Origin: Aerococcus urinaeequi
Lineage (GTDB): Bacteria > Bacillota > Bacilli > Lactobacillales > Aerococcaceae
DNA: 64,000 nt
Direction: 5' to 3'
Assembly: GCF_001543205.1 (NCBI RefSeq)
Contig: NZ_CP014162.1
Location: forward strand, 1,949,340-2,013,339
Below, piece by piece: positions 8,340 to 17,359 of the stretch. Position numbers and translations under genes: made by a program. Under the pieces are notes generated by a model. That model did no database searches and was not told the DNA's origin. It saw nothing but the letters and a program-made list of their open reading frames with translations. Numbering within the stretch: position 1 is the stretch's first letter; every line of letters starts with the position of its first letter.

Positions 8340-8829
8340 GGATTTAACGTTTAGACGATTACATATGACGGACCAACCAGCTTATCAAGACTTGATTCAC
8401 TCGGCTTACGGGTCGATTGACCAAAGTGTGATATCTTTTGAAGCGGCTAGTGAAAGCCAAGCGGATAATATCCACTGGTTGAAGAGTGTGCCAACATTTG
8501 GCCTCTTCAATGAAGACGGTGATTTGGTGTCAGGGGTGTCTTTACGATACCCTTGGGGGCCAGAACCGGGTCCTAAACCTTATCCTCATATCGGACGCTT
8601 GGCAACTCATGCGGATTTTAAGGGTCACGGCTATGCTAGGATCACATTTGATTATATAGAGGATTATTTACGTGATGAATTGAAATGCCCAGTGGTTACG
8701 CTAGGGACTGCTGATCAGTTGCCCTGGTTAGTTGCCATGTATGAGCGGTGGGGTTTTGTTGAATTCGCCCGAAAACGATTGGGCAATAAAAAGCACATCA
8801 CTGTTTATTTACAAAAAAACCTTATATAA
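8329..8829 (+). CDS. yxeL: GNAT N-acetyltransferase (YxeL/SnaB-like)
   Basis: A 166-residue GCN5-related acetyltransferase. The acetyl-CoA loop is seen as FKGHGYAR near residue 103, followed by a typical C-terminal YERWGF strand-helix. I choose ATG 8329, eight bases after AGGCAGG, over the in-frame TTG at 8323; either way the gene overlaps the end of the lyase. In Bacillus, YxeL acetylates the amino group of S-(2-succino)cysteine before the adduct is cleaved, and it has the same size and neighbours. The conserved coupling with the lyase supports the same role here, but the substrate is inferred. Confidence 0.82.
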   Translation: MVNKDLTFRRLHMTDQPAYQDLIHSAYGSIDQSVISFEAASESQADNIHWLKSVPTFGLFNEDGDLVSGVSLRYPWGPEPGPKPYPHIGRLATHADFKGHGYARITFDYIEDYLRDELKCPVVTLGTADQLPWLVAMYERWGFVEFARKRLGNKKHITVYLQKNLI

Positions 8830-8904
8830 TTCTCCATATTTGGAAACCAGGATAGTGCCTGATATAGGCAACAAGAATGCAAAGGATTTACAAAAAGGAA
8901 GTGA

Positions 8905-9579
8905 ATGAATATGGATTTTCCATACATGCTAGAAATCTTACCAGAAGTTGCTAGCTACATACCTACAACGCTTGTTCTAGCGTTTGTCTCTATGTTTTTC
9001 GCTGTGGTGATTGGGTTAATCGTAGCCTTTGGTCGCCGTAGCAAAAATAAAATTATCTCAAATTTATCAGCCGCATATATTTCTGTATTCCGCGGGGTAC
9101 CAACCGTTGTGCAATTATTTATTATCTACTTTGGGCTCCCACAATTATTCCCGTCTATGTCTAACTTGTCTGCAATGAGTGCAGCGATTATCGGTTTATC
9201 TTTTAAAGAAGCCTCTTATTTAGCGGAAATCTTCCGTGCAGCTCTAGACTCTGTAGATAGCGGACAAATTGAAGCTGGTTTATCAGTAGGGATGAAACCT
9301 TGGAAAATTTACCAAACTGTAGTCATCCCACAAGCAGTTGTGAATGCTGTACCGGGTACTTTAAATGTCTTTATTTCTCTAGTTAAAGAATCGTCAATCG
9401 TCTTTACTTTAGGGGTAACCGAAGTCTTTGCTTCAGCGAAATTGATTGCTTCATCATCAATGCTGTATTTTGAAACCTATGTTGTAGTTGGTTTCATTTA
9501 CTGGGTAATCATCGTGATCATTTCATGGTTACAAGGCAAACTAGAACGCAAGATAGCTGTTCCTTACAAACGCAGCTAG
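8905..9579 (+). CDS. yxeN: Amino-acid ABC transporter permease (YxeN-like)
   Basis: Polar amino-acid permease of the HisM/YxeN family, 224 residues, with about five membrane helices and the EAA loop EAGLSVGMKPWKIYQTVVIP that docks to the ATPase. A 75-base gap separates it from the acetyltransferase gene, without an obvious terminator. Two in-frame ATGs (8905 and 8911) are possible; the ribosome site AAGGAAG lies 5 or 11 bases before them, so the start is uncertain by two codons. It is the only permease gene in the region and should serve both binding proteins. Confidence 0.92.
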   Translation: MNMDFPYMLEILPEVASYIPTTLVLAFVSMFFAVVIGLIVAFGRRSKNKIISNLSAAYISVFRGVPTVVQLFIIYFGLPQLFPSMSNLSAMSAAIIGLSFKEASYLAEIFRAALDSVDSGQIEAGLSVGMKPWKIYQTVVIPQAVVNAVPGTLNVFISLVKESSIVFTLGVTEVFASAKLIASSSMLYFETYVVVGFIYWVIIVIISWLQGKLERKIAVPYKRS

Positions 9580-9594
9580 GAAAGGAGTACCAAT

Positions 9595-10347
9595 ATGATT
9601 ACAGTTGAAAAATTAGTGAAAAAATTTGGCGATAACACCGTATTGAAGGGAATTGACTTTCAAGTGAATGAAGGGGAAGTTGTCGCAATTATCGGGCCGT
9701 CAGGTTCAGGAAAATCGACCTTTTTGCGGAGTTTAAACTTACTGGAATCACCAGAATCAGGAACCATTGTAATTAACGGGGTTAAAGTCATAGCACCGGA
9801 TATCAAGAAGCAAGATGCCTTTGCCTTAAGACAGCAAACTGCCATGGTATTCCAACACTATAATTTGTTCAGAAATAAGACAGCTTTAGAGAACGTTACT
9901 TTATCGTTAATTTCAAATAATGTCATGAAAAAAGACGAAGCTGCTGAGTTTGGTGAAAAATTATTGAAACAAGTGGGCTTGTCAAAACAAAAAGACCAAT
10001 ACCCAGTGACTTTATCAGGTGGGCAACAACAACGCGTAAGTATCGCCCGGGCACTTGCTGTACAACCTAAAGCAATTCTACTAGATGAGCCAACGTCTGC
10101 CTTAGACCCAGAATTAGTGAATGAGGTGCTTGAAACCATCGAACACCTGGCAAAAGGGCACACAACACTAGTTATCGTGACGCACGAAATGAATTTTGCC
10201 CGCAAAGTGGCGGACCGGGTTGTCTTTATGAACGATGGTGTAGTTGTAGAATCAGGTCGTCCAGAAGAAATATTTACAAATCCCAAAGAAGAGAGAACTA
10301 AACAATTCTTGAAAGAGTATATTGGGGTTAATGAATACGTGATTTAG
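9595..10347 (+). CDS. yxeO: Amino-acid ABC transporter ATPase (YxeO-like)
   Basis: A 250-residue GlnQ-type ATPase: Walker A GPSGSGKST near residue 35, Q-loop VFQHYNLF, signature LSGGQQQRVSIARA, Walker B ILLDEPTSALD and switch His in VTHEM. It begins 15 bases after the permease stop with AAAGGAG upstream and ends the operon. No clear terminator hairpin follows before the nitroreductase promoter. Length and order match Bacillus yxeO. Confidence 0.93.
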   Translation: MITVEKLVKKFGDNTVLKGIDFQVNEGEVVAIIGPSGSGKSTFLRSLNLLESPESGTIVINGVKVIAPDIKKQDAFALRQQTAMVFQHYNLFRNKTALENVTLSLISNNVMKKDEAAEFGEKLLKQVGLSKQKDQYPVTLSGGQQQRVSIARALAVQPKAILLDEPTSALDPELVNEVLETIEHLAKGHTTLVIVTHEMNFARKVADRVVFMNDGVVVESGRPEEIFTNPKEERTKQFLKEYIGVNEYVI

Positions 10348-10413
10348 AGTGCTTAATATACATACAAAATAAACTTTTTATAACTTAAAAGTATAAGATT
10401 GTATATTATTGAA

Positions 10414-10450
10414 CTTACTAATTGACTTTTAAAAAGTAAGCGTGTAGACT
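10414..10450 (+). promoter_or_regulatory. Nitroreductase promoter with inverted repeat
   Basis: TTGACT (10422-10427), 17-bp spacer, TAGACT (10445-10450). The inverted repeat CTTACT (10414-10419) / AGTAAG (10435-10440) straddles the -35 box and spacer, a typical place for a repressor such as a MarR- or redox-type regulator. The factor is unknown. Confidence 0.7.
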
Positions 10451-10512
10451 GGAAATAGTTCTAAATGGAACTTGTTATTGATAAAAATGGATTTAAGAGG
10501 AGTAAAATTAAC

Positions 10513-11109
10513 ATGTCAGATTTTAAAGACTTATTAACTAAACGTCGTTCTCATTACGCTATCGGTGCTAACACTGATGTGACTGCTTCAGATGTAACTG
10601 CTGCTTTAAACGAAGTGATTCCAACTGTACCAAGTGCATTTAACTCACAAGGTGTACGTGTTGTTGTCGTTTCTGGTGAAAAAAACCAACAACTTTGGGA
10701 CTTGATTAAAGGTGTACAAACAGAAGTATTAGACGAAGGTACATTAAACTACATGACACCAATCATGGATGGTGCGCGTGAAGCAGTTGGTACAATCTTA
10801 TTCTTCGAAGACCGTGACGCTGTTGAAGCAGGTATCCCTGGTAACCCAGAACGTCGTTCAGTTTACAAAAATCACGAATCAGCAAATGCGCAATTAACAG
10901 CTTGGTTAGCATTAACTGAATTAGGTTTAGGTGCAAACTTACAACATTTCAACATTGGCTACGAGCAAGGATTTGACGCAGCAATTCGTGAATTGTTAGA
11001 TTTACCTGAAGCTTGGGAACTAGTTGCTGAAATGCCATTCGGTTCAATTGAAGCACCTGCTGCAGAAAAAGAAGTTATTGCTGCTGAAGAACAAGTTATC
11101 TTAAAATAA
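10513..11109 (+). CDS. Nitroreductase family FMN oxidoreductase
   Basis: A 198-residue nitroreductase-fold protein of the small Frm2/HBN1-like type: N-terminal RRSHYAIG contacts FMN, the middle has NHESANAQLTAWLALTELGLGANLQH, and the C-terminal part has MPFGS. I choose ATG 10513 after AAGAGGAG; a more upstream ATG at 10465 overlaps the promoter transcript start and lacks a ribosome site. Codons are strongly biased (GCT, GTT, CGT, AAC), unlike the operon before it, which suggests high expression. The enzyme probably reduces quinone- or nitro-like compounds with NAD(P)H; the true substrate is unknown. Confidence 0.87.
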   Translation: MSDFKDLLTKRRSHYAIGANTDVTASDVTAALNEVIPTVPSAFNSQGVRVVVVSGEKNQQLWDLIKGVQTEVLDEGTLNYMTPIMDGAREAVGTILFFEDRDAVEAGIPGNPERRSVYKNHESANAQLTAWLALTELGLGANLQHFNIGYEQGFDAAIRELLDLPEAWELVAEMPFGSIEAPAAEKEVIAAEEQVILK

Positions 11110-11131
11110 TCACGTCATATTAGACGTTAAC

Positions 11132-11170
11132 AAAAAGGATCATTTACCTCATGGTAAGTGATCCTTTTTT
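11132..11170 (+). terminator. Bidirectional terminator between nitroreductase and AraC-type gene
   Basis: Long hairpin with arms starting AAAAAGGATCA and ending in the complementary TGATCCTTTTTT, with a 4-base loop and one G-T pair. A-run and T-run on the two sides serve both convergent genes. Confidence 0.92.
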
Positions 11171-11174
11171 GTGT

Positions 11175-12002
11175 TCATTCATTGGTTTTACGGAATTGAA
11201 GGGGACTAACCTGATAAGTTTTCTTAAATGCCTTACTAAATGCTAAAGGATCAGTAAAACCCACGGAACTAGCAATTTGAGAAATGGTCAAGGAGGAATT
11301 GATTAACAAATCACAACTTTTCTTCATTTTGACCATTAATATATAATCTTTTATTGACTGTCCTGTTTCTTCCTTAAATATCTTATAAAGATAACTGCGG
11401 TTCAAATTTAATTTTTCAGCTATTGTGGTAACTTGTAGGGGGGTATCATATTGACTATGAATAATCTTCAAAGCTTGCTTCATATACTTCTTGTGGTTGT
11501 TATGACTTTCCTGCGCTTCCTGGTTTGGAAATTCTTCAATCAAGAAAGCCAACAATTTATATAATTCACCTATAATTTCTAATTCATTACTTTCAGTAAA
11601 TTTTTTATCCGCATAGGCAATTAAACGATACATTTGATTCAAAATTTTTGAATCCTTTTGACTTGTGGCAAAACATTTTGCCATAAGACTAGATTGCAAT
11701 AAAATGCTTTCCGCTCTCGATCCGGAAAAACCAACCCATATGTAAGACCACGGCTGATCACCATCTGCTTGATAGTAAGTGACGGCATCTTTAGGTAGGA
11801 TAAAAATATCTCCAGCACCTAATGACGTCACCTTATTATATATGGTGAATTGCCCACTTCCTTCAATAATATAATGTAGTACAAAGTTATTACGAACGCT
11901 TGGACCGAAAGCATAATTCGGGGGACAGGATTCAAACCCATAATGATCAATGTTTAAATCAAAATTATTATTATCAAATTCATTGTATGTATTTAAAGTC
12001 AT
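11175..12002 (-). CDS. msmR: AraC-family regulator (MsmR/RafR-like)
   Basis: A 275-residue regulator. The N-terminal cupin-like sugar-sensing domain includes EGSGQFTIYNK and GAGDIFILPK; the C-terminal AraC domain has two helix-turn-helix units (LQVTTIAEKLNLNRSYLYKIF and the TISQIASSVGFTDPLAFSKAFKK segment). It is divergent from the alpha-galactosidase operon across 136 bp, exactly the arrangement of msmR in streptococcal msm operons, where it activates the operon with alpha-galactosides. The start is supported by GGGAGG at about 12010-12016. The symbol rests on synteny plus family. Confidence 0.85.
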   Translation of the reverse strand: MTLNTYNEFDNNNFDLNIDHYGFESCPPNYAFGPSVRNNFVLHYIIEGSGQFTIYNKVTSLGAGDIFILPKDAVTYYQADGDQPWSYIWVGFSGSRAESILLQSSLMAKCFATSQKDSKILNQMYRLIAYADKKFTESNELEIIGELYKLLAFLIEEFPNQEAQESHNNHKKYMKQALKIIHSQYDTPLQVTTIAEKLNLNRSYLYKIFKEETGQSIKDYILMVKMKKSCDLLINSSLTISQIASSVGFTDPLAFSKAFKKTYQVSPLQFRKTNE

Positions 12003-12061
12003 CTTTTATGCCTCCCTAATTAGGCAACATTATACCATGTTTAGGAAACAAAATGCCATTT

Positions 12062-12075
12062 GTAAAGCGCTTACT
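12062..12075 (+). promoter_or_regulatory. cre-like site upstream of alpha-galactosidase operon
   Basis: GTAAAGCGCTTACT, with a perfect AAGCGCTT core, fits the CcpA catabolite-repression consensus reasonably well and lies in the divergent regulator/operon spacer. Confidence 0.6.
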
Positions 12076-12077
12076 TA

Positions 12078-12118
12078 TTGGTAAACTTTTAGTAAATAAA
12101 TTAGTAAATCAATACTAA
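12078..12118 (+). promoter_or_regulatory. Two 18-bp GalR-like operators before alpha-galactosidase
   Basis: O1 at 12078-12095 reads TTGGTAAA-CT-TTTAGTAA and O2 at 12101-12118 reads TTAGTAAA-TC-AATACTAA; centres are 23 bp apart. The same pattern, TTAGTAAA-AG-TTTAGTAA, lies in front of galK at 22802-22819. The shared element points to one regulator acting on both units, most simply the GalR-type protein at 21748-22746. Binding by the AraC-type protein to direct repeats of TTAGTAAA is the alternative. Confidence 0.6.
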
Positions 12119-12138
12119 TGAATCAAAAGGAGAAAATT

Positions 12139-14337
12139 ATGGCTCATTTCATCACATTTGATACGGAAACACAGGTTTTTCACCTGAGAAATGCAAGTAT
12201 TTCATATCTGTTAAGCGTTGAAGAAGGTGGCTTATTAAGTCATCTGTATTTCGGATCACGTATTGAAAACTATCATGGACAAAGAAAATACCCACGTATA
12301 GACCGTGGTTTTTCAGGTAATTTACCAGATAGTATAGATAGAGGCTATTCACCTGATACTTTGCTGAGAGAATATAGTGGCACTGGTGAAGGTGACTACC
12401 GTATTCCAGCAATATTAGTGAAACAAGGGAATGGTAGTCAAGCCACTCGATTCATATATAATCGCTACGAAATTATTACAGGCAAGCCCAAACTAGAGGG
12501 ACTTCCGTCATCTTACGTAGACCATGATGATGAGGCTGAAACGTTAGTCATTTGGTTAGTTGATGCCCGTGCTGGTCTTGAATTAGCATTATCCTATACC
12601 ATATATGCTGAACGTTCTGTCATAACGCGGTCAGTAAAATTACATAATATTTCCAATCAAACTATTATGATTGATAAAATCGCATCTATGGCACTCGATT
12701 TACCTGCGCAAGATTTTGATTTGATTTCCTTACCTGGAGCTCATGTCAATGAACGTCATATTAGCCGACAATCATTGACATATGGCCAAACACGTTTAGC
12801 AAGTCGTCGCGGCACCTCAAGTCATCAAATGAATAATACGATGATTTTGGCGCAAAGACATACCGACGAGTTTCATGGTGAAGCCTATGGTTTTGCGCTT
12901 GTATATTCAGGAAATCATGCGTTAGAAATTGAACGCGATCAGATTCAACAAACCCGTGTGGTGATTGGTATTAATGAAGAACTTTTTTCTTGGCAACTTG
13001 CATCCGGCGAAAGCTTCCAAACACCTGAAGTCATCATGGTGTATGCCAATAACGGTTTAAATCAAATGAGTCAAACATTCCACGGATTGATTCGTGACCG
13101 CGTGGCTCGAGGAAATCATCAACACGCACTTCGCCCAATCTTGGTGAATAATTGGGAAGCAACTTATTTTGATTTTAACGAGGAAAAATTGCGTCCAATC
13201 GTAGATGAAGCCAAGCAATTAGGTATTGAAATGTTCGTATTAGATGATGGTTGGTTTGGACACCGAGATAATGATGATAGTTCACTTGGAGATTGGTTCG
13301 TAGATAAACGGAAATTCCCTAAAGGATTACGTCAATTTGCCGATTATGTCCACGGTCAAGATTTAAAATTTGGCTTATGGTTTGAACCAGAAATGATTTC
13401 TGAAGATTCTGAATTATTACGTAAACATCCTGACTATCGTTTAGCAGTCCCAGGACGAACACCATACCCGAGTCGTCAACAATTTGTATTAGATATTGGC
13501 CGTAAAGAGGTTAGAGATAATGTCATCGCCCAAATTGAAGCCATTTTAGATGAAGGCTACATTGACTATATTAAATGGGATATGAACCGACATATTTCAG
13601 ATATTTATTCGGCCAATTTACCTGCACATAAACAGGGTGAAGTCTTACATCGATATACTTTAGGTTTGTATGAAATGCTAGAACACTTAACAACAAAATA
13701 CCCTGATATTTTATGGGAAGGTTGTTCAGGTGGTGGTGGTCGTTTTGATGTTGGTTTCGCATATTACATGCCTCAATCATGGACGAGTGATAATACAGAT
13801 GCCATTGCACGGTTAAATATCCAATACGGGACATCCTTATTTTATCCAACTTCATTGATGACATCACATGTATCCGCAGTACCCAATCATCAAACAGGGC
13901 GTATTACACCGTTTGATACCCGCGGTGACGTAGCAATGAGTGGTGTATTGGGCTATGAGTTAGATTTAACGCAACTAAGTCCGGCAGAAAAAGACTTAGT
14001 CAAAACACAAGTCGCCGCTTATAAAGAGATCCGACCACTCGTACAATACGGTGATTTCACTCGTTTAGAAAGTCCTTTTGAAGGTAACGAAACGGCATGG
14101 ATGTTTACCAATGAAGACAAATCTGAAATATTAGTTTTTACTTTTGGGGTATTGAATACAGCCCAAGCATCGATTCATCAAGTGAAATTACATGGACTTC
14201 AATCAGATAAAATCTATGAAAATGTGGCTAGTAAAGAAGTTTTTACGGGTAGCGAATTGGAGTGGATGGGATGGTATGAAGCGCCAATGACAGAAGATTT
14301 TGTTTCGCACCGTTATCATTTTAAAGCAATGAATTAG
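12139..14337 (+). CDS. aga: Alpha-galactosidase, GH36
   Basis: Cytoplasmic GH36 alpha-galactosidase, 732 residues, normal for the family. It removes galactose from melibiose, raffinose and stachyose. The nucleophile is Asp481 in YIKWDMNRH and the acid/base is Asp551 in SWTSDNTD; the sugar-binding stretch GCSGGGGRFDVG lies between them. I choose ATG 12139, which has AAAAGGAG 7 bases upstream; the ATG at 12118 would lie before that ribosome site. First gene of the msm-type operon, followed after 12 bases by the binding-protein gene. Confidence 0.96.
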   Translation: MAHFITFDTETQVFHLRNASISYLLSVEEGGLLSHLYFGSRIENYHGQRKYPRIDRGFSGNLPDSIDRGYSPDTLLREYSGTGEGDYRIPAILVKQGNGSQATRFIYNRYEIITGKPKLEGLPSSYVDHDDEAETLVIWLVDARAGLELALSYTIYAERSVITRSVKLHNISNQTIMIDKIASMALDLPAQDFDLISLPGAHVNERHISRQSLTYGQTRLASRRGTSSHQMNNTMILAQRHTDEFHGEAYGFALVYSGNHALEIERDQIQQTRVVIGINEELFSWQLASGESFQTPEVIMVYANNGLNQMSQTFHGLIRDRVARGNHQHALRPILVNNWEATYFDFNEEKLRPIVDEAKQLGIEMFVLDDGWFGHRDNDDSSLGDWFVDKRKFPKGLRQFADYVHGQDLKFGLWFEPEMISEDSELLRKHPDYRLAVPGRTPYPSRQQFVLDIGRKEVRDNVIAQIEAILDEGYIDYIKWDMNRHISDIYSANLPAHKQGEVLHRYTLGLYEMLEHLTTKYPDILWEGCSGGGGRFDVGFAYYMPQSWTSDNTDAIARLNIQYGTSLFYPTSLMTSHVSAVPNHQTGRITPFDTRGDVAMSGVLGYELDLTQLSPAEKDLVKTQVAAYKEIRPLVQYGDFTRLESPFEGNETAWMFTNEDKSEILVFTFGVLNTAQASIHQVKLHGLQSDKIYENVASKEVFTGSELEWMGWYEAPMTEDFVSHRYHFKAMN

Positions 14338-14349
14338 GAGGAAAGTGGC

Positions 14350-15606
14350 ATGAAAACGTTTAAAAAGCTCCGTTATTTGGTTATTGCCACTGCCAGTGTG
14401 CTTGCGTTAGCTGCATGCGGTAATACTGAAGAAACAAGTACGAATGGCAAAACGGTCATTGAATTTTTTAATCAAAAGAAGGAGATGGAGGGTACTATAG
14501 AAGAAATTATTCAAGATTTTGAAAAATTACATCCGGATATAGATGTGCAAATGACGAGTGTACCGGATGCTGGTACTGTCTTAAAAACGAGAATGCTATC
14601 AGGTGACGTTCCAGATGTTATCAACTTATATCCACAAAATATTGACTTCCAAGAATGGGCAAATGCTGGTTACTTCTATGATATGACTGGTCAAGATTAT
14701 CTAGATAATTTAAAAAATCAATACGCTGATAAATATGCCATTAACGGCAAGGTATACAATGTGCCCTTAACAGCGAATGTATCAGGCATATATTACAATA
14801 AGACAAAATTTGAAGCATTAGGGTTAAAAGCGCCTGAAACATGGGATGAATTTGTCCAACTAGTGGATGAAATCAAGGCAGCCGGTGAAACACCATTTTC
14901 TATCGCAGGGACAGAAGGTTGGACCTTGAATGGTTACCATCAATTATCTTTAATTACAACAACTGGCAGCGCCGATGCTGCAAATGAATACTTGCGATAT
15001 TCACAACCAAACAGTATCTCAGATGATGATATCTTAAAAGCTGATGCTGCAAAACTAGATTTACTGGCTGATGAAGGCAATCAACAAGCTAATTGGAAAG
15101 GTGCCTCTTATAACGATGCCATTGTTGCATTTACATCTGAAGATGCTTTAATGACGACCAATGGATCATGGGCACTAGCAGCGATGCGACAACAAGAGCC
15201 TACTTTTGAAATTTCTACCTTTGCGTTCCCAGGTGAAGAGCCCGGACAAAGTGCTACTGTGGGAGCTGGTGATTTTGCCTTGTCTATCGCTGCAGAGACG
15301 GAAAATTTAGAAGCAGCAGAAACTTTTGTTGCCTACATGACAACGCCAGAGCCTATGCAGAAATATTATGACGTGGATGGTTCGCCAGTTGCCGTAATTG
15401 GGGTGGAAGAAGATAGTGATTCACCACTAAAAGCCTTAAATGAACTAGCCTTCACTGACAAACATTATGTATGGATGGCGCAACATTGGACGAGTGAAGA
15501 TGATTTCTTCACCGCAACAGCCAACTACTTAATGACGCAAGATATAGAAGCTTTAGCGGATGAACTGAATGCCTTCTTCAATCCAATGAAAGCAGACCTA
15601 GACTAG
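14350..15606 (+). CDS. msmE: Sugar ABC transporter substrate-binding lipoprotein MsmE
   Basis: Family-1 extracellular solute-binding protein, 418 residues, with a signal peptide and lipobox LALAAC. It captures raffinose-type alpha-galactosides and probably isomalto-oligosaccharides, as MsmE does in Streptococcus mutans. The ribosome site is GGAGGAAAG directly after the alpha-galactosidase stop. Position between aga and the two permease genes is the same as in streptococcal msm operons. Confidence 0.93.
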   Translation: MKTFKKLRYLVIATASVLALAACGNTEETSTNGKTVIEFFNQKKEMEGTIEEIIQDFEKLHPDIDVQMTSVPDAGTVLKTRMLSGDVPDVINLYPQNIDFQEWANAGYFYDMTGQDYLDNLKNQYADKYAINGKVYNVPLTANVSGIYYNKTKFEALGLKAPETWDEFVQLVDEIKAAGETPFSIAGTEGWTLNGYHQLSLITTTGSADAANEYLRYSQPNSISDDDILKADAAKLDLLADEGNQQANWKGASYNDAIVAFTSEDALMTTNGSWALAAMRQQEPTFEISTFAFPGEEPGQSATVGAGDFALSIAAETENLEAAETFVAYMTTPEPMQKYYDVDGSPVAVIGVEEDSDSPLKALNELAFTDKHYVWMAQHWTSEDDFFTATANYLMTQDIEALADELNAFFNPMKADLD

Positions 15607-15619
15607 GGGGAAAGATCAC

Positions 15620-16486
15620 ATGAGAAAAACAATTAATAAATATTGGGGTTGGGCCTTTTTAATTGTCCCACTACTACTTCAAGCTATTTTCTTCTATTTC
15701 CCCATGTTTCAGGGGGCCTTTTACAGTTTTACCAACTGGACTGGGTTAACATATAACTTTGATTTTGTTGGCCTAAACAACTACATTATCTTGATGTCTG
15801 ATAGTAAATTTATGAAAGCAATTGGATTCACCTTGATTTTAACTGTGTCTTTAATCGTCGGTGAAATTGTGATTGGCATTTTAATTGCCCGGTTATTAAA
15901 TTCAAAAATCAAGGGACGCACCTTTTTTAGAGCCTGGTATTTCTTTCCAGCAGTGCTCTCCGGATTGACCGTATCGTTAATTTTTAAACAGGTATTTAAC
16001 TATGGTTTGCCGGCTATTGGTCAAGCACTGAATATTGGCTGGTTACAAGAGTCTCTACTAGGTTCAACTAGTGGCGCCGTATTTGCAGCTATCTTTGTCC
16101 TTTTATGGCAAGGTGTGGCTATGCCAATTATCATTTTCTTAGCTGGTTTACAAAGCATTCCCGAAGAAATAATTGAAGCGTCTGCCATTGACGGTGCTAA
16201 CAGCCAACAAACATTCTTCAGTATCGAATTACCGTACTTGTTACCAAGTATCTCTATGGTATTCATCATGGCATTAAAAGGTGGCTTAACAGCCTTTGAT
16301 CAAATTTTTGCCTTAACCGGTGGTGGTCCAAGTAATTCAACAACTTCAATCGGTCTGTTAGTTTACAACTATGCCTTTAAGAGTAATCAATATGGTTATG
16401 CCAACGCAATTGCCATCGTCTTATTCTTAATTATCGCTGTTGTCTCTATTATTCAAATTCGCTTGTCACGTCGCTTTGAAATCTAG
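15620..16486 (+). CDS. msmF: Sugar ABC transporter permease MsmF
   Basis: Binding-protein-dependent sugar permease of the MalF type, 288 residues, six membrane helices, with the EAA loop near EASAIDGANSQQTFFSIELP around residues 187-206. It forms the channel with MsmG and lies 13 bases after msmE. Confidence 0.92.
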   Translation: MRKTINKYWGWAFLIVPLLLQAIFFYFPMFQGAFYSFTNWTGLTYNFDFVGLNNYIILMSDSKFMKAIGFTLILTVSLIVGEIVIGILIARLLNSKIKGRTFFRAWYFFPAVLSGLTVSLIFKQVFNYGLPAIGQALNIGWLQESLLGSTSGAVFAAIFVLLWQGVAMPIIIFLAGLQSIPEEIIEASAIDGANSQQTFFSIELPYLLPSISMVFIMALKGGLTAFDQIFALTGGGPSNSTTSIGLLVYNYAFKSNQYGYANAIAIVLFLIIAVVSIIQIRLSRRFEI

Positions 16487-16498
16487 GAGGAAAACCAT

Positions 16499-17332
16499 AT
16501 GAAAAATGAAGAACGATTCAATCTAATTTGGAAATACGTCCTCCTAATTGTTGGAGCAATCTTAATCTTGATTCCGCTTTTAGCGACAGTATTTTCATCA
16601 TTTAAAACAACACAAGACATCATGCAACATTTCTTTGCCTTTCCAAATCCAGCAACACTTGATAATTATGCTCGGTTGATTGCAGATGGTATAGGGCATT
16701 ATTTCTGGAATTCCGCGGTTATTACGGTACTGTCTGTAATCCTTGTAACCCTATTTATCCCAGCAGCAGCCTATTCTATCGCCCGAAACATGTCGAAACA
16801 TAAAGCCTTTGCGATTATGTATTCACTATTGATCTTGGGAATCTTTGTACCATTCCAAGTAATTATGATTCCAATCACTGTCATGATGAGTCGCTTAGGC
16901 TTAGCAAATATGTGGGGTTTAATCATCTTGTACCTAACATATGCCATTCCTCAAACCTTATTCCTATACGTGGGCTATATCAAATTGAGTGTACCGGATA
17001 GTTTAGATGAAGCCGCTATGATTGATGGTGCAGATCGTTTTACGACTTATCGTAAAATAATCTTCCCAATGCTGAAACCAATGCACGCAACGACACTCAT
17101 CATTAATGCTTTATGGTTCTGGAACGACTTCATGCTACCTTTGCTGATTCTAAACAAAAATGCTGAAATGTGGACATTACCTTTATTCCAGTACAACTAT
17201 ACAGGCCAATACTTCAACGATTACGGTCCAAGTTTTGCATCATATGTGGTCGGTATCATCACGATCACAATCGTTTACCTGATTTTCCAAAAGAATATCA
17301 TCTCTGGTATGAGCAACGGGGCCATCAAATAA
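16499..17332 (+). CDS. msmG: Sugar ABC transporter permease MsmG
   Basis: MalG-type permease, 277 residues, six helices, EAA loop DEAAMIDGADRFTTYRKIIFP near residues 175-195. It starts behind AGGAGG, 12 bases after msmF, and completes the membrane part of the importer. Confidence 0.92.
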   Translation: MKNEERFNLIWKYVLLIVGAILILIPLLATVFSSFKTTQDIMQHFFAFPNPATLDNYARLIADGIGHYFWNSAVITVLSVILVTLFIPAAAYSIARNMSKHKAFAIMYSLLILGIFVPFQVIMIPITVMMSRLGLANMWGLIILYLTYAIPQTLFLYVGYIKLSVPDSLDEAAMIDGADRFTTYRKIIFPMLKPMHATTLIINALWFWNDFMLPLLILNKNAEMWTLPLFQYNYTGQYFNDYGPSFASYVVGIITITIVYLIFQKNIISGMSNGAIK

Positions 17333-17359
17333 TCTACTACTGAGAAGAGGAGCATATAC

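Noticed and set aside
9858..10286. Open frame antisense to the amino-acid ATPase gene
   Set aside because: Ser/Cys-rich shadow of a conserved ATPase with no start signal.
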